Assembly: GCF_035046485.1 (NCBI RefSeq)
Contig: NC_085137.1
Coordinates: 458,671,004-458,735,003, forward strand
DNA from: Aedes albopictus
Taxonomy: Eukaryota > Arthropoda > Insecta > Diptera > Culicidae
Length of the DNA stretch: 64,000 bases
Direction of reading: 5' to 3'
The notes beneath the pieces were generated by a model. The model made no database searches. It saw only the letters and a list, made by a program, of their open reading frames with translations, and was not told where the DNA came from. Positions 36,299 to 49,195 of the stretch are shown here, in pieces. Each line of letters starts with the position of its first letter. The first letter of the stretch is position 1. Made by a program: the position numbers and the translations under genes.

Positions 36299-37123
36299 AA
36301 GGACTGTATCGGAAATTAACTATAAACGTTCACAATTGCCTAAAAAATAATCTGTTCGAAATAAACATAACTTTATATTTGGAGATACTATGAAAACCTT
36401 TTAAATAAAGAATGGCAGTTCTGATTTTCAAAAAATAATCATTTAACTTGGACTTTTATCTTAAAGATTGCACATATGTTCTTAAAATTTTGAACACCTC
36501 TTTGAAATTGCGAAAACTGCGGGAAAATTTTTTTTCTCTTATTTTTGCGCAAATATATTCTTTTCCAGAATGCTCATGATATAGGAAAATTATTTTCATC
36601 AAGAAAAATTCCCTCCGCAGTTTAGAGCAATTCTTAAAATTGAAAAAAATGGGTATGTATTTAAATCTATTGAAGAGGTAGTTTTATCAAAGAACGGAAT
36701 TTTATAACCTCTGAAGTTATTTGAAATAAATCGTCAAAGTTCGACCAAAAAGTAGGTGTTTTTTGGGATAGACCATATACTGAATGTTGGAGGTTTTTCT
36801 ATCCAAAATAAGAATTTTAAAAGTCGATATTGAATGATATGTTATGTGTACATAACTGCTAGTAACAATCATTATTTTCCAGATTTTTCCACGTACATTT
36901 TTTTTTCGCTACAAATGATTGAAACGTTAAAAAAGTTTTAAATAATGCAGTTTGTTCTCATAGAATCATCCTCATTAATACTAAACATTTTCCAAATTTC
37001 TTCAAGCTGTTCTAAACTTAACTATATCGTGAAGATTTCATAGAAGAACCGGAGTGAAAAGACCAACCGTGCTTCGAGATAGAGCATTTTGAACGTTTAT
37101 AGTCAATTTCCGATACAGTCCTT
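36299..37123. mobile_element. MITE with 34-bp AAGGACTGTATCGG termini
   Basis: The left end AAGGACTGTATCGGAAATTA and the following ACTATAAACGTTC are mirrored at 37090-37123 with one mismatch. The 825-bp interior is AT-rich and non-coding. A TA follows the right end; the left flank does not match it, so the target duplication is uncertain. Confidence 0.85.
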
Positions 37124-38289
37124 ATAATTCAGTTTACTTTTTTAAATTTTATTTTTCAACATTCTTTTACACATTTTTTATATATTCTCCATAAATTGCC
37201 TACAACATTGCTGAAGACAACTCATCATTCGGACACACCGTTTCATTTTTTTTTAATGCTTTCGTTGATGTTTGCTTAGACCCTTCTCAAAAGTGAAACT
37301 AGAGTCAAATTGTTGATCTGATAATGGAAATGCAAGAAGACCGAAAAATGCATATTCAAAATTTGAAATGATTAAAAAAAAATTAAGATGAATTGGATAA
37401 ACGAATTGAAACGGAAATGCTTTATGGTTATAATCGTTCAAATCAAAATAATTGGGAAAAAAAATAAAAATAAAATAATAATTTATCCAAGTCTTAAGTT
37501 TTTTATGCGGCAGAATTGAAATGTTTTTGCTATTTTGTATAAAGAATTACTAATCATTGTATTCAGATCTCATATGAAAACGCTGTCTCCCATTTTATGC
37601 CCTTCTCAGTTTTAAAGGCTGTCCTTCACCATTTTTTTTAAATTTCTTGTATATGACAAGCCCTGACTGCTTCCAAAAATCTGCTGAATTTGGTGCAAGA
37701 TAGTTGAGAAAACACGGTGGTCGTACAGTGAGTGGCAGCGTGCTGTAGAAGATTTTGCGATTCCCTAGCACGAACGAATCTGGTTGAATGAAAATCTGGT
37801 TGCTTTAGCTATACAGGAGGTTTATTGGTAAAATTTTGAGTAATATTAGATAGGTATTCCAAAAATTGCATTGTTTTTTTACTAAAATATTTTTTAAAAC
37901 ATTAAATCTGGAAGAACATAGGAGATGGAAACTTTATCCTATGTTTTGTACAGTGTAGGTACACTATGGGCTCTCTTATGCTTTTTGTTAAGGCATTTAC
38001 ATTCAATCCCATAAAATGATAAAAAGTTTTCGTAAAATTCTAAAATTTTAGAAAAATTAAAAAAAAATACAATTTATTTTTAAGCATTTTTAAAAGGCAT
38101 TTACATGAGGCAATATTTTTATTTCAGTTGTAGTGTACTGAAGGTACAAAAGTTACTAGCAGCCTCAATTCAATAAATATTATTTTTTTGTTTTTTTTTT
38201 TTTAAATTTTCATTTTTCTTTATTTTCATTTAGTTTTTTTTTATTTTCATTCCATTATATTATCCTTTTTAAGCTTCATTACATTGTTA
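37124..38289. other. AT-rich stretch
   Basis: No gene; a T-rich block at 38180-38270. Confidence 0.6.
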
Positions 38290-40030
38290 TTATCCCTGAA
38301 TTCTTAGAGTTTGTAATAAAACACGTTGCCAATAGGAAGAAGGAACTGTTTGACAGCATTTTAGCCACCTTCCTCCCCAATTCATCGCACCGTGCAATGG
38401 AGGTGTTTTAGATACCTGAGCGATTCCCTTCGTTCTCCCTTCCTCGTAGGTACCCAGACCCCGACCAGACATCGTTAATTTATGTTATTCATAACAAGTG
38501 ACATAAGCCCCCGGTGAACACGCGGGAGTTGACGCGCGATCTATTGAGCTTGATCATGCATGGCGCGCCGCAGAAGTCAGTTCTTATGTTTGGTATGTTA
38601 TGTAGAGCTCAGTGCGCGCCGTTTCTTGTTGATCACAACAGCTGCCACACACGTCCCGTTGTCGTCAACCGTCGCGTCGACGGTTCCAGGGGTCCGAAAG
38701 CTGGAACCTAAAGCAGTGTGCGATTTGGAAAATGATTTATTACCGGACACTTGATCCGCGAGACGGAGTGGAGGACGGGGGGTTCTCTGATTGACTGACT
38801 GACGGTTTTGCTAAGGGTCTTTTCGGGGTGGATTCTCGGACAGAGCTCTTGGAGAGCAGCTCAGCAAGAGAACGTTGAACTGGTTGACCCTCGCGGACCA
38901 GACTTCAACCGACGCGACGCTGGAGCGGACGTAGAAAAATCGATTTTTCCGTTGATTGGACTGCGGGGTCCTCGCGAACGGCGTTGTGCATTCATTTGTG
39001 CGTGCCTCTGACTGCGTTACCAACATTCTTCTCCGTTGGAGCCGTCATCCACGTACACACGGTTTGAGGAAACCAGTTTTTGGAGGTGCATGTTGCGCCG
39101 CGAGCAGAAATGGCTCGACCTAAATTGGGATCGGTCTAAAATGCGCCGTTTGTGTGGATGGAATGACCCGAATCTGATCATAACAGACGAAGTGCGATTT
39201 TCATACGATCCGGTCAATTTGTTTGCTTCGTGGTGTTGATTATGTGCACTATGCTGAAGGGTGAACTAGACCATGAGTTCGGTGAACGCAGAGATCACCA
39301 TAGTCTCTACGGTAAATTTGGCATCTAGAAAGTAGACTAGACTCACAGTATAAAGATGTTGCTCAAATGACGCAAATAACCCTACAAAAGGTTCAGTTCG
39401 GGATGGATGACAAAAGTTTATCAAGCTGCAGACGCCAATAATGCTGATGAATAGCAGACCTCGTTGGACGATTGCACAGATTTGACCGAAAAATTTTGAA
39501 AGTGGGGAACTGCGACACACTTCACCCCACTCTCCCCCCTTCGACACAGGATGTCCATTGGGGTGCTTTTTTCGGAGAGGAGCGGACGTTGTCGCCATCA
39601 CCATCGTCATCGCCGTCATCGCCGTCGTCGGTGGAACAAATTAACCAAAATCACTCTCGCTTTCAGGGTGAACGGGGTCGGTCGGTCGAGTAAGTTGTTA
39701 TTGTTGATTGAAGACCTCTACCGTAAGAAGCGGTTTTTATAACGGAATAAGCTGATTATGGTTGGTTCGGTCTGAACGGACCAATGGCGACCGGTGACGA
39801 AACACCTGGGAAGAATTTGTCAGTGCGGTGGTCGATGCAGTGGCCTTGGACTGCGGGAGATGGAATGTCTGCCTGCGGTGCGGTGGTGCACTCAGTAACA
39901 ACGGATTTATGAAATGAGTCTCTTGAGAGGGCGACATTTTTCTAGAATGCAGCTGTTGAAATAGTTTCCAAATTGAAGAATTTCTCACGGTTGTTGCGAA
40001 TGAGCTTCGGTTTTTATGAGTTGTAGATGA
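38290..40030. other. largest GC-balanced island, possible regulatory/UTR block
   Basis: About 1.7 kb of unique sequence with frequent CpG and GC words (GGCGCGCC near 38562, CGTCGCGTCGACGG near 38671, GCCATCACCATCGTCATCGCCG near 39593). Frames of 60-117 codons occur on both strands in mutually exclusive phases, and none shows a domain or signal peptide. It is the best place to look for a conserved enhancer, or an untranslated exon of a gene outside the window. Confidence 0.4.
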
Positions 40031-40740
40031 TTTGCTTGTTGTGAGATCGAAAAAGGCTAGACATTGTCTCGTACTGAGACATCTGTGTTCTTCAGTTAGA
40101 TTTATTATATAAATATGGTTTTGGACTTATCTTGAAAATGTCTTGAAGTGAGCCGAAACGTCGGATGACAGGGTATTATACTCGTACCTGAATATTTATT
40201 CAGAATGGATAAGAAAATCGTTCTTTTTATAAAAAAAAACAGTTTCATACCCTGTGCATAGTTGATTATGTTTGAAAATTCTCCGGCCACGTCCTAGCAA
40301 TAGTCAGAATAAAATACTATAAACATTAAAACTGACACTATTTTTTAAAAAGTGACCTTCTCAATGCTTCTTAGAAGTTCGTTTAGAGTTCCTGTGATCT
40401 GTGGGCGTCTATTTTTTTTTTTATCAAGTGCTTTCAAATATCAAATTCATTATCTACTGGAAGAATTCTTAGCTTGGCGGTCACAGAAGAATTTTGGACA
40501 TTGATAGTGTTGCCAACGGCACCATTTTTCAATTTGTGTGAGTTTATTTGTGAAATAATCGTAGCAGTTTGGCACAGTCCTCGTTTGATTGATAGGCTCA
40601 GGTGTCATAGAGTTTAACGAAGCCAAAATCGTTGAAACAATTTACATGAACACAAAAGGAATCAAGTTCCATTCCAATCGGATTCGGATAATAATAAACT
40701 TCCCCAAACACCCATAAATAAATGTGTCCGAAAGCTCACT
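40031..40740. other. AT-balanced stretch
   Basis: No gene. TTGAAAATGTCTTGAAGTGAGCC…GCCGAAACGTCGGATGAC near 40130 is unassigned. Confidence 0.5.
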
Positions 40741-41170
40741 TGCAATAAAAGCGATAAATCTGCCCGTGTGCCAAGCTGTCCGGATACGGACAATCAGCGT
40801 CCAGCGCTAATGCGCGTGCAGGAAAAATCTCATTTTGTCAAGCTCATTATTTTGCATATCTCCTCAAACATATCTGCAATAACAGTCCAGTCTGCAGAGC
40901 AGAGCAGACGATGGCGACGACGACGACGACCGAGCCGGAGTATTTCCCCCGCAAATTGTCTACCGATTGGGGCGGCTGGCTGTTGCTGGGCCCTGGCTCT
41001 ACGCCGTTTAGTTGGTTGTTTTTAAACATGTGCATTAGCCAGCGGGCGACGGATTTACTATACACACGCGTGGGCAGTCCCAATGTGCCACCGTCTTCAG
41101 CAGCGCGCGGCGTGGAGTTCGGGTATTCTATGCTGCTTCTATGCAAAATACACTGCTTGCCGAAAATGAG
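40741..41170. other. GC-balanced island
   Basis: Unique sequence with CGACGACGACGACGACCGAGC near 40917. 110- and 115-codon frames overlap on opposite strands, so neither is favoured, and no domain is seen. Confidence 0.35.
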
Positions 41171-41361
41171 GTATCGCCTTAAGATAATTTTCAAAAAAAG
41201 TTCGTTATTCTCAAAATTTCTAAAAAAAAAAATATGGCTTTGAATTACGTACGAAAGTATTTTGAATCATTTTCACTCGGTTATGCCTTTTGGTGCTTAA
41301 GTTTTCGAAATGAACAAATTATTATAGAATCGGAGATAATAATAATAACACTTGGTCTGCG

Positions 41362-41537
41362 GAGCGGACCTGGTTGGATGGTTAGAACCCTTGACTATCA
41401 CGCCGAGGACCTGGGATCGAATCCCACTCCCGACAAACTCACAAAATGTGAGTTCTTCCTTCGGAAGGGAAGTAAAGCGTGCGTCCCGAGATGAACTAGC
41501 CCAGGGCTAAAAATCTTGTTAATACAGATAAAAAAAA
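41362..41537 (+). mobile_element. tRNA-derived SINE (CACGCCGAGGACC family), copy 1
   Basis: The tRNA-like head has GGTTGGATGGTTAGAACCC (A-box region) and GGATCGAATCCC (B box). The tail ATGTGAGTTCTTCCTTCGGA continues to TTAATACAGATAAAAAAAAC. It matches 43704-43880 almost base for base. The flanking direct repeat AACAYTTGGT has one mismatch, so this copy is probably the older one. Confidence 0.9.
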
Positions 41538-41616
41538 CATTTGGTTTTTTTTTATAAAAAAAATATTAAGATATTTTGAAGTTCGCTCATGATTGATTCA
41601 GTTAAATACTCTCTCT

Positions 41617-41668
41617 CCACCGAATTGGCGTAACATTCCGATTCAGACAGAGTCTGATTCTCAGCTTA
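41617..41668 (-). mobile_element. SINE 3' fragment
   Basis: TTGGCGTAACATTCCGATTC…CTGATTCTCAGCTTATG resembles the 3' end of the SINE at 5237-5514 on the minus strand. Confidence 0.55.
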
Positions 41669-41689
41669 TGGCTGAATAGTAAAAGATAA

Positions 41690-42795
41690 AAGAAAAACAT
41701 CATTTTTTTATATTTTATAAGTCAAGTAATGGTTGCTCAATTTTGCTTAGTTGAAAAAAAGTCCAGCCTAGCACTGATAATATTTCTTATAAAGAGATAA
41801 TGATAATAATAATAAAAACAAAAAGCGTTTTTATTTTTTTTTAAGTTTACTGATAATGATATAGTATATTCTTACACTATTTGATGTTATGTTCAGATTG
41901 AGAAAAATGTGCTTCTCTGCGTGTGACAGTGTTGTCTGCTTTTCTAAATGATTGAAAACAAAAAAATGAAAATGTATAAAAAATGCTCGTTTTTCTTTTT
42001 TTTTATTTTTTTCAAAACAAAAAAAAACATTTTTTTTAATTTTTTGTTTTTGATTTAATAAGCTAAGACAACAGTTGTTCAACTCTGCTTAGTCGAAGAA
42101 AAATCCAGCCCTGCACTGAAAACACTTCTCATAAAGTGAGAATGATAGTAATAATAAAAAAATAATAGCGTCTTTTATTTTTATTTCTTTCTTTTTTTCT
42201 TTTTTTTCAAGTTTGCCGATAATGCTATAGTATATTCTTCATCTATTTGATGTGATGTTCCGATTGAGAAAAAAATGGGCTTCTCTGCGTGGGACAGTGT
42301 TGTCTGCTTTTCTAAATGATTGAAAACAAAAAAAAATTAAATTAAAAAAAAATGTATAAAACCTTCGTTGTTTTGTATTTTTTTTCAAAATTCAACAACA
42401 AAACTTTTTTTTTCGTTTTTTAATCTAATAAGCCAAGACAATGGTTGTTTAGCTTTGTTTTGTTGAAAAAAAAAGTCCAGCCCTGCAGTGAAAACACTTC
42501 TTTTAAAGATATAATGGTAGTAATAATAAAAATAGCGTTTTTATTTTTATTTTTTTCTTTTTTTTCAAGTTTTCCGATAATACTATAGTATATTCTTTAT
42601 ATATTTGATGTGATGTTCCGATTAAGAAAGAAAATGTGCTTCTCTGCGTGTGACAGTGCTGTCTGCTTTTCTAAATGATTAAAAACAAGAAAAATAAATA
42701 AAAAAAATGTAAAAAAATGCTCGTTTTATTTTTGTTAAAAATTTTTCCCTTTTTTTACAAAGAGAATTGTTTTGTCAACTTGCCTTAGTTAAAAT
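41690..42795 (+). repeat. three tandem copies of a ~360-bp AT-rich unit
   Basis: The landmark GCTTCTCTGCGTGTGACAGT occurs at 41911, 42279 and 42638 (spacings 368 and 359). Each unit also carries CTTTTCTAAATGATT, GTCCAGCCTAGCACTG-type and AGTATATTCTT words in the same order. No coding content. A partial fourth start is seen near 42770. Confidence 0.88.
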
Positions 42796-43270
42796 GTCGA
42801 GATCATACAATTTCGCAAAGCAGCATTCTCCTAGAACCACAGCACAGAGAAAAGGTGGTGGTGATGGTAGTCTGTGCAGACAACAACAACGCCGGCAGAT
42901 CGAAGGCGTCGAGACATGCATGATGTTATTATTTAAATTGGAAACCCACGTCTTGATCGTCGTCGTCGTTGTCGACGATTTCCGCCGCAGCAGCTCTGCT
43001 CCGGTCGGTAGCATTACACTGCCCGGCACGATCGGTGGTGACAATTTGTCAAAATTAATTCGAATTTGATATTTATTGGGCTGTGGTGGCATTTCGCGCG
43101 CGCCCGCGTGTTTTGCGAATCAAACGGAACAATAATAAACCAACCAACAATGGTTGTGGTGCTTCCGTTTCACACGCTTTGGGACCCAAAGGGCGCGCGC
43201 GAAATAGGACTCCCATCAGTGAGAAACAGTGCGGTGGTTTCAGATACAGTGGTGCTCAAAATTGGATTTA
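42796..43270. other. GC-balanced island
   Basis: Unique sequence directly after the tandem repeat: GTCGTCGTCGTTGTCGACG near 42959, GCGCGCGCCCGCG near 43096. Opposing 100- and 105-codon frames overlap; no domain. Candidate regulatory island. Confidence 0.35.
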
Positions 43271-43703
43271 CCTTTTTTTATCAGAGATTGGGAAATAAAA
43301 AAACGAATTATAAAAATTAAAATATCAAAAATGAGAAATATAAAATATAACAATCAACTTCAATTTTGTTTTGACATGTAATCTGGAATAAGAAAGTTCA
43401 GCAGCGTAATTGGCAACACTGCATAAACGATTTGTCGTGGGTTTGATTGCTAACCTTTTCACCTACATTTTTTTCTAGTCTTTTGTAAATTACAGTACAG
43501 ATGTTTTGTAGCTTCTCAGTCTTGACAAAATCAAAACGCTGTTGTTTTATTTTGTCCGACGTTTCTGTTCGTTTGGGACCTATCTCAGGGACTTAATAGT
43601 CCAAAACATCAGTTTCCAACTGCAGTCGAGCACACCAATGACATAACAGTAAAAAATTGGAAAAAAAAAATCGAAACGATCCTCGAAAACAACTCACTTT
43701 CTT
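43271..43703. other. AT-rich stretch
   Basis: No gene recognised; the end provides the SINE target site. Confidence 0.55.
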
Positions 43704-43880
43704 AGAGTGGACCTGGTGTGATGGTTAGAACACTAGACTATCACGCCGAGGACCTGGGATCGAATCCCACTCCCGACAAACTCGCCAAAATGTGAGTTCT
43801 TCCTTCGGAAGGGAAGTAAAGCGTGGGTCCCGAGATGAACTAGCCTAGGGCTAAAAGTCTCGTTAATACAGATAAAAAAA
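43704..43880 (+). mobile_element. tRNA-derived SINE (CACGCCGAGGACC family), copy 2
   Basis: Same family and extent as 41362-41537. AACTCACTTTCTT is repeated exactly on both sides (left from 43691, right immediately after the A-run), a 13-bp target duplication that fixes the boundaries and suggests a fairly recent insertion. Confidence 0.93.
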
Positions 43881-45010
43881 ACTCACTTTCTTGTTGTCGA
43901 TAGAGTAGAAGTACACAAACGTAGCTTCATAACGTTCCAACGAATCCCAACGGTCTAATATTCTCATTATTTGTGCATGTTTTGCAATCTACCTACATGA
44001 AGGTAGTGCCCATTTCGAAATTTGCATTCGAAGCGGCTGGCATTATGACACAGTTTTACTGACTCCACCAATCATAACTCAGCACAGCACAGAAATTATA
44101 CTGAAATGCACTTGTTTCTCGCAAGACATGTAGACCTGCAAACCAGTGAAGATCGCTCGATAGGATCTCCCAACTCCCTTGAAACCCTTTCGAATCAGAG
44201 GCCCTGTACCGAAGTATGCTGAGAGCAGTTCGGACCAATTGGTCACTGCCTATTGTGGTCAACGAGACCGGATCAAACGGATCGATACCTATATGTTTTT
44301 CGTTCCAGATTTTCTGTTGAGGTTAGCAGACCGCCCGGTAATAAATTCATTCGTTAAAAAGCAACTCCACACTGCTACTACTGCCGGACTGCTTCGGATC
44401 ATTAGCGTTAATAAAGTTTGTCCCGAGCGTGAGACATTGCGCACGTTCGTTACATACTTGCAAATTGGAACTAAGCTGCGGCTGAGAGACAGCCTAGTGC
44501 ATAAAAATCTTATTACTTAAGAGGTGTGGTACCCGCAAAAGATGTCTGGGGCTGTCGTCAGAAAGGCGCTCCAACTCCTCCGTGCCGAAGCTCTGTTGTT
44601 GCTTGTGCTGTTTTGGGTGTGGCCAGCGTGCCTCGCTTTTCAGGTCACATTCACAAACCACTTTGCACATACTCAAGTTCCATTACACTGGAGTAAGGAG
44701 GAGGAAGGGGGTTCCAACTTCGCATCATTCAAAGTTCAACGCGCAATAACTGAGCTGAGGCAACCGAAGAACCGAGGGCTACAATTACGCTGCGTCGAGG
44801 ATCTGCTTGTCAGCCTGTTTGCCTGCGTGCGACGACGGACGAGTTTATTTTTGTATCCGATCCGGTAAACGCGAAGTGCTACCCGATGCCACCTGTGTGT
44901 CCCAGCGTTCCAGTCAAAAGTCAGTCAGTGTGTGTTGGTATTGTGCAGCTATGTGCAACGGGTGCGAACGGTTTGCCATTGACCTTAATTTACCGCTAGC
45001 TGGAGGGGAT
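43881..45010. other. GC-balanced island, coding status unresolved
   Basis: Unique sequence with consecutive 113-, 114- and 146-codon frames on the plus strand at 44179-44520, 44524-44868 and 44807-45247. The second has an N-terminal hydrophobic stretch (ALLLLVLFWVWPACLAF) that could pass for a signal anchor. No domain, conserved cysteine pattern or splice-consistent continuation is visible, and the third frame runs into AT-rich DNA. I treat the block as non-coding or UTR-like. Confidence 0.3.
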
Positions 45011-48008
45011 ACAGTGGCGGGCGAAAGTTTGTTTACAACTCGATTCTTCATTAGATTGTTTACGAAAGTTGGAATGTCTTGCATTGATGGAATTCAAAAT
45101 AATAAGGCTTCACAATCATGTATCTGCCATTTTCTAGCTTGGATGGGCCCAAACTTAACCGAGCCTGTCAGACGTGGAGAAAGCAAACTACTGGGTTTAT
45201 GGAAAATAGAACTCCGATTCCTAACTATTTTTGAACTGTGTTTCTAAGATTTAAACTCTCTGGTAATTTAAAAAAAGATTCTGATATTTTTTTTTAGAAA
45301 ATATATTCTGCTAATATGCAGAAAGTATTGCCTCAATTTAGATGTTTCCATAGTCGTTTTGAAACAGCTAATTGAGTAGTAGTTAATCCTTTAATACCAG
45401 AATTTTCTATGTTGGTCTGAACGTCATTTTTTGTCGAAAATCGTTTTAAATATGTTTTGGAAGAGGATGCTTTTTGATTTGCAATTTTGTGAATTTTAGT
45501 TTGTGATTTTTCTAATCTTTATTTCTGAACATCTCTACACTTTTTTATTTTTCCTATAAGCCTATTTCGGATGCCGATTCTTTAGGAAATTTTGGAATTG
45601 ATGAAATATTTAAAAAAAAAATCATGAAAAATTATTTTTTCCGTGCAGTTCTGAGTAAACTAACAGTGAAAACAGTCTTATTTCAATTCCAATAAAATCT
45701 TTAAGTATTAAAAAAATTAAAAAATTAAAGTAGAAAACAAATATTAAAAATAAAAAAAAACATTATTAAGTATGTTCATCCAAAAAAATACACCAAAAAC
45801 CATTTGCAGAACAGTGAGTTAAAAATATAGAAGTTTTGATTACCCAAAAAAGAACAAAAATGCACACAAAAAAGCGAGAAAGCAAAAAAAAATTAAATCT
45901 TTGGACTCCCGGAAAATTTTTCAATAAAAATTCTATTCTTTACAAAAAATCAGGAAAAATATCTCCATTTTCAGATAGGTGTATCGTGTAATATTTGAAG
46001 GTTGTAAAACCTTTTTTGTTACGTATAATTTCGAAACATCTTAATAATCCTGGTGGAATTTTTTAGAATAATTCTCATCAATTTTATAGTGGATGGCTCA
46101 CATATCCCTGATTTCGCAGTGAAGTACTTGAAGTATTTTCTGTCTTGTCCCCTAGATCAATTTTTGGCAGAAATTTTCGCTAGATATTATATTTTCGTGG
46201 AACTTGCACGCTAACAAAATATAAAAAATAAGAAACAAGACAAACAGCGCTTTAATCTTTTGTTTGAAAATGAGAGCCGCATGCTTAATAAGGGAACCAA
46301 TACCCTACTTGGTACTTCTGAAAGATATTGTTGTTCAATTTTATAAAGAATGCTTATTGGAAATGTTGGACATGTATTCGTTAGTATTTCGTTGTTCAAT
46401 TTGATGTCATATATTTGAGATTTCCATTATTCTTGAGGCTGTGTGCGTCTTTGAAAATAATCTGATCGATTTCCTGACTGAGTAAATATAGTATTTCCAG
46501 TTCCAGCGCCCAAAAATATGCCCAGATTTTTTTTCAATTTGCATGAGATTTTGTTCATGCACAGAATTTTATGAATCAAAATCAAAATCAGCCACAAAAT
46601 CTGCCAAGCAGCCCAGAATGGTCAAAAACTTTTAATTTTATTTTTATCTAATTTTTAGTTTTCATCGATTTTTGAAACAAGCAAAGGAAAACAGTTTTTG
46701 AGATTTTTGATTACAAGAATAGGTCCTTCGTTACAATGTTACAATTGTAAAACTATACGTATTTTTTCCCTACATTCAACCATACTTAAATTACAATGAA
46801 TTCCAAAAAGAAAATAAAAAAATGGAGAAAAATGTATGGGACCTTGTAAAATGATATTTGAAATTTTGTCTTTACTGTTTCACTGTTTTTATAAAAAAGA
46901 AGAAAGATCCAATTATTTCTCGGATATGTTGAATTTTTAGACCGTCTCGAGTAGCATTTAACCAAGTTCATTTTTTTTCTTTTTTTATTTTTGTTTTTTT
47001 TTCTAATTTTTATTCGCTGTAACTAAAGTATTGTTGTTCTATTCTGAGAGGTTTTGGTCACCGTTGAGTTGAGCTACAGGGACTTATGAAATCGTATTTA
47101 AGTGTGTGCAATCACTGAAAAAAGTATTGTTGGTATACTTTGTCGTAGAATCTGTTTTTTTTTGACACGAAAAATTAAAAAAAAAAGTTTCCTTTTGCTT
47201 GTTTTAAAAATTTATGAAAAATAAAAATTTGGTCATTATTTTTTGATATTTTGAGGCAGGAAGTCAGTAAAATCGAAGAGTAAGGCTTTTGAAAAAAAAT
47301 ACATTAATTTATTTCTAAAATATTAAAAATCTTTTTTTTCTAAAAGTCTTTCAAATATCATATTGAGCGTTGAACTATAGTGAAAATTCTGAAGTAAAAA
47401 CATCAGTTGCAACGTCCTGGAAATATTCATAGGAGCTTTCCAGCGGGATTCTCGTGATTAGATATGGAAGAATTTTGAAATCAATCCTTGGCTTAATGCT
47501 TGCACCAGTTTTTTTAGTTGAACTTCCTCCGAATCGTATTTTCGTATATTCCAGAATCATCAGCAACAATAGGTAAACATCCGTATAGTTATGGTACGAT
47601 ATCTTTCCGGTTTCCTGGAGGAATTCGTTCAAAAAATTTCGGACACAGTTTTTGAAGTGTAGAATTTTTGAGAGATTTTCTTTGTAGAAAGCATGAAACA
47701 ATCGTGAATGCTCTCGATTACCTCAAATTGAGCACAGTTTTGCAGAAATCTTTACACAAATTTCAAGAGTTTGGCCAGAAATTCTTGTCATAAATTTCTC
47801 AGACATTTCTATATTTATACATTATATTATTTTGCTTATTTTTTGAAAGTATTTGCAGAATTTTATTCTGAAATCGCATCGTATTTCACAGTATTTTTTC
47901 GAGAGTTTATTAATTAATTCATCATGGATTTCTACCAGGCGTTTAATCTTAGTATTAAAAATTAAAAAAGAATTTGCTGTAAATTAGCCAATGAATTTCT
48001 CAAAATTT
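45011..48008. other. AT-rich desert
   Basis: No gene recognised. Frames of 60-108 codons here are T/A-run products without domains. Confidence 0.6.
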
Positions 48009-48329
48009 TTAAAGGTTTGACAGATTGGCTTGATTTTTTAGAACGGGATCCAAAATGCCTTCCACAATGTAGTCTCCTAATTCTTGATTCGGCATCTTCA
48101 ATTTTTGGGCAAGAACATTTAGCTTACAATAATCGGCAAAGGTTTCAAATTGTCCAGACCATGTTTTCTTCTCCAAGCGCTTTCTAATCTCAAACGTATT
48201 CATTGGGCGGTCGAAAAACACCTTCAGGCTTCTAATTATTTCAGCACAATTCTTCATCATAAAGTCTGATTGAGAGTGTAACCACGATAGAGCTTTACCT
48301 TTCAGATTACGAATGACAACCAGGGTCAA
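48009..48329 (-). pseudogene. gag-like fragment of an LTR retrotransposon
   Basis: About 106 codons reading toward lower coordinates. They include RNLKGKALSWLHS, a middle FETFADYCKLNVLAQKL and an end GDYIVEGILDPVLKNQA. The order (LKGKA-x-WL, then F-x-x-Y-x-x-K-x-x-LA, then L-x-x-YIVEGI-x-D-x-x-L-x-NQ) is the helical gag/capsid-like region of Ty3-type and related retrotransposons. It starts without a convincing methionine and stops abruptly. No zinc knuckle, protease or reverse transcriptase is found on either side, so this is a broken remnant. Confidence 0.65.
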
Positions 48330-49126
48330 AAATAAATATGGAATGAAAAATAAATAAAAAAGGCAAAAAAAAATGAAAATTCAACAAAAATAATCACTAT
48401 TGAAAAAATATTTGTGAAATATTGAAAAATTGTTGCCTTAAAAGATTTTTTTCTATTGAAAATAGAGTCAGTCGAATCCGAAGTGATTCTTCTGTGTAAA
48501 TCGACTTAGAATGTTTTTTTTTTATTATAACATTTGGCAATTTCATTTTTTTTTTGGAGAAATACAATTTTTGAAAGATTTTTCGCAAAATAAAGTTGAG
48601 AACATTTTTTTCTTCTTCTTATTTATGAATACTAACTTGGTAATTCTTCACGCATTTTTACATTTTATCCCAAGTTTATTGATGTCTATCATGTCTATTA
48701 TCTGGAAGATGAGTTGAGTACATTGTGCTACATATTTTTTTTTTGAAAACTGTAAAGCGTTCTTAAAAAAATATAAAAAAAGTAAAAAATAAAAAATAAA
48801 ATAAGATTAATATTCATGCTCTAAAACGTTTAAGAATGCAGTTTCTATGGTTTTCCTGAACATAGCAAGTTTAGTGGTAAATTTGGTACCACCATTTCAA
48901 AAGGACGTAACTCAATTTTAAAACAACAACTTCTTTCAAAGCCGTTAAAAATTTTCTGTGTCACTTACTGTTTTTACCAACACTAGTATTCAGACTTATT
49001 GCTTCTCTTTCGAATGGTTATGGAAGATATTGTAGGATGGATGGAATAGCATCCACAGCTTTAGAAAAGGCATTGGTTTCAAAAATCAGTTACGGCCTTT
49101 TTTATGGTATAAGTCGAAAGTTTAGT
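48330..49126. other. AT-rich stretch
   Basis: Nothing recognised. Confidence 0.6.
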
Positions 49127-49195
49127 TTGCCCGAGAGACGAACCAGCCAAGGGCTGAAAGTCTCTCTAATAAAGACAAATCAATCAATCAATTAG
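49127..49195 (+). mobile_element. SINE tail fragment
   Basis: GAGAGACGAACCAGCCAAGG followed by GCTGAAAGTCTCTCTAATAA and a CAAT run. The same 3' end occurs diverged at 8341 and, more distantly, at the ends of the 41362 and 43704 SINEs. Confidence 0.6.

Noticed and set aside
44524..44868. Secreted or membrane protein starting with a hydrophobic N-terminus
   Set aside because: Only the hydrophobic stretch is suggestive. The rest has no cysteine pattern, domain or continuation, and adjacent frames of equal length occur in other phases.
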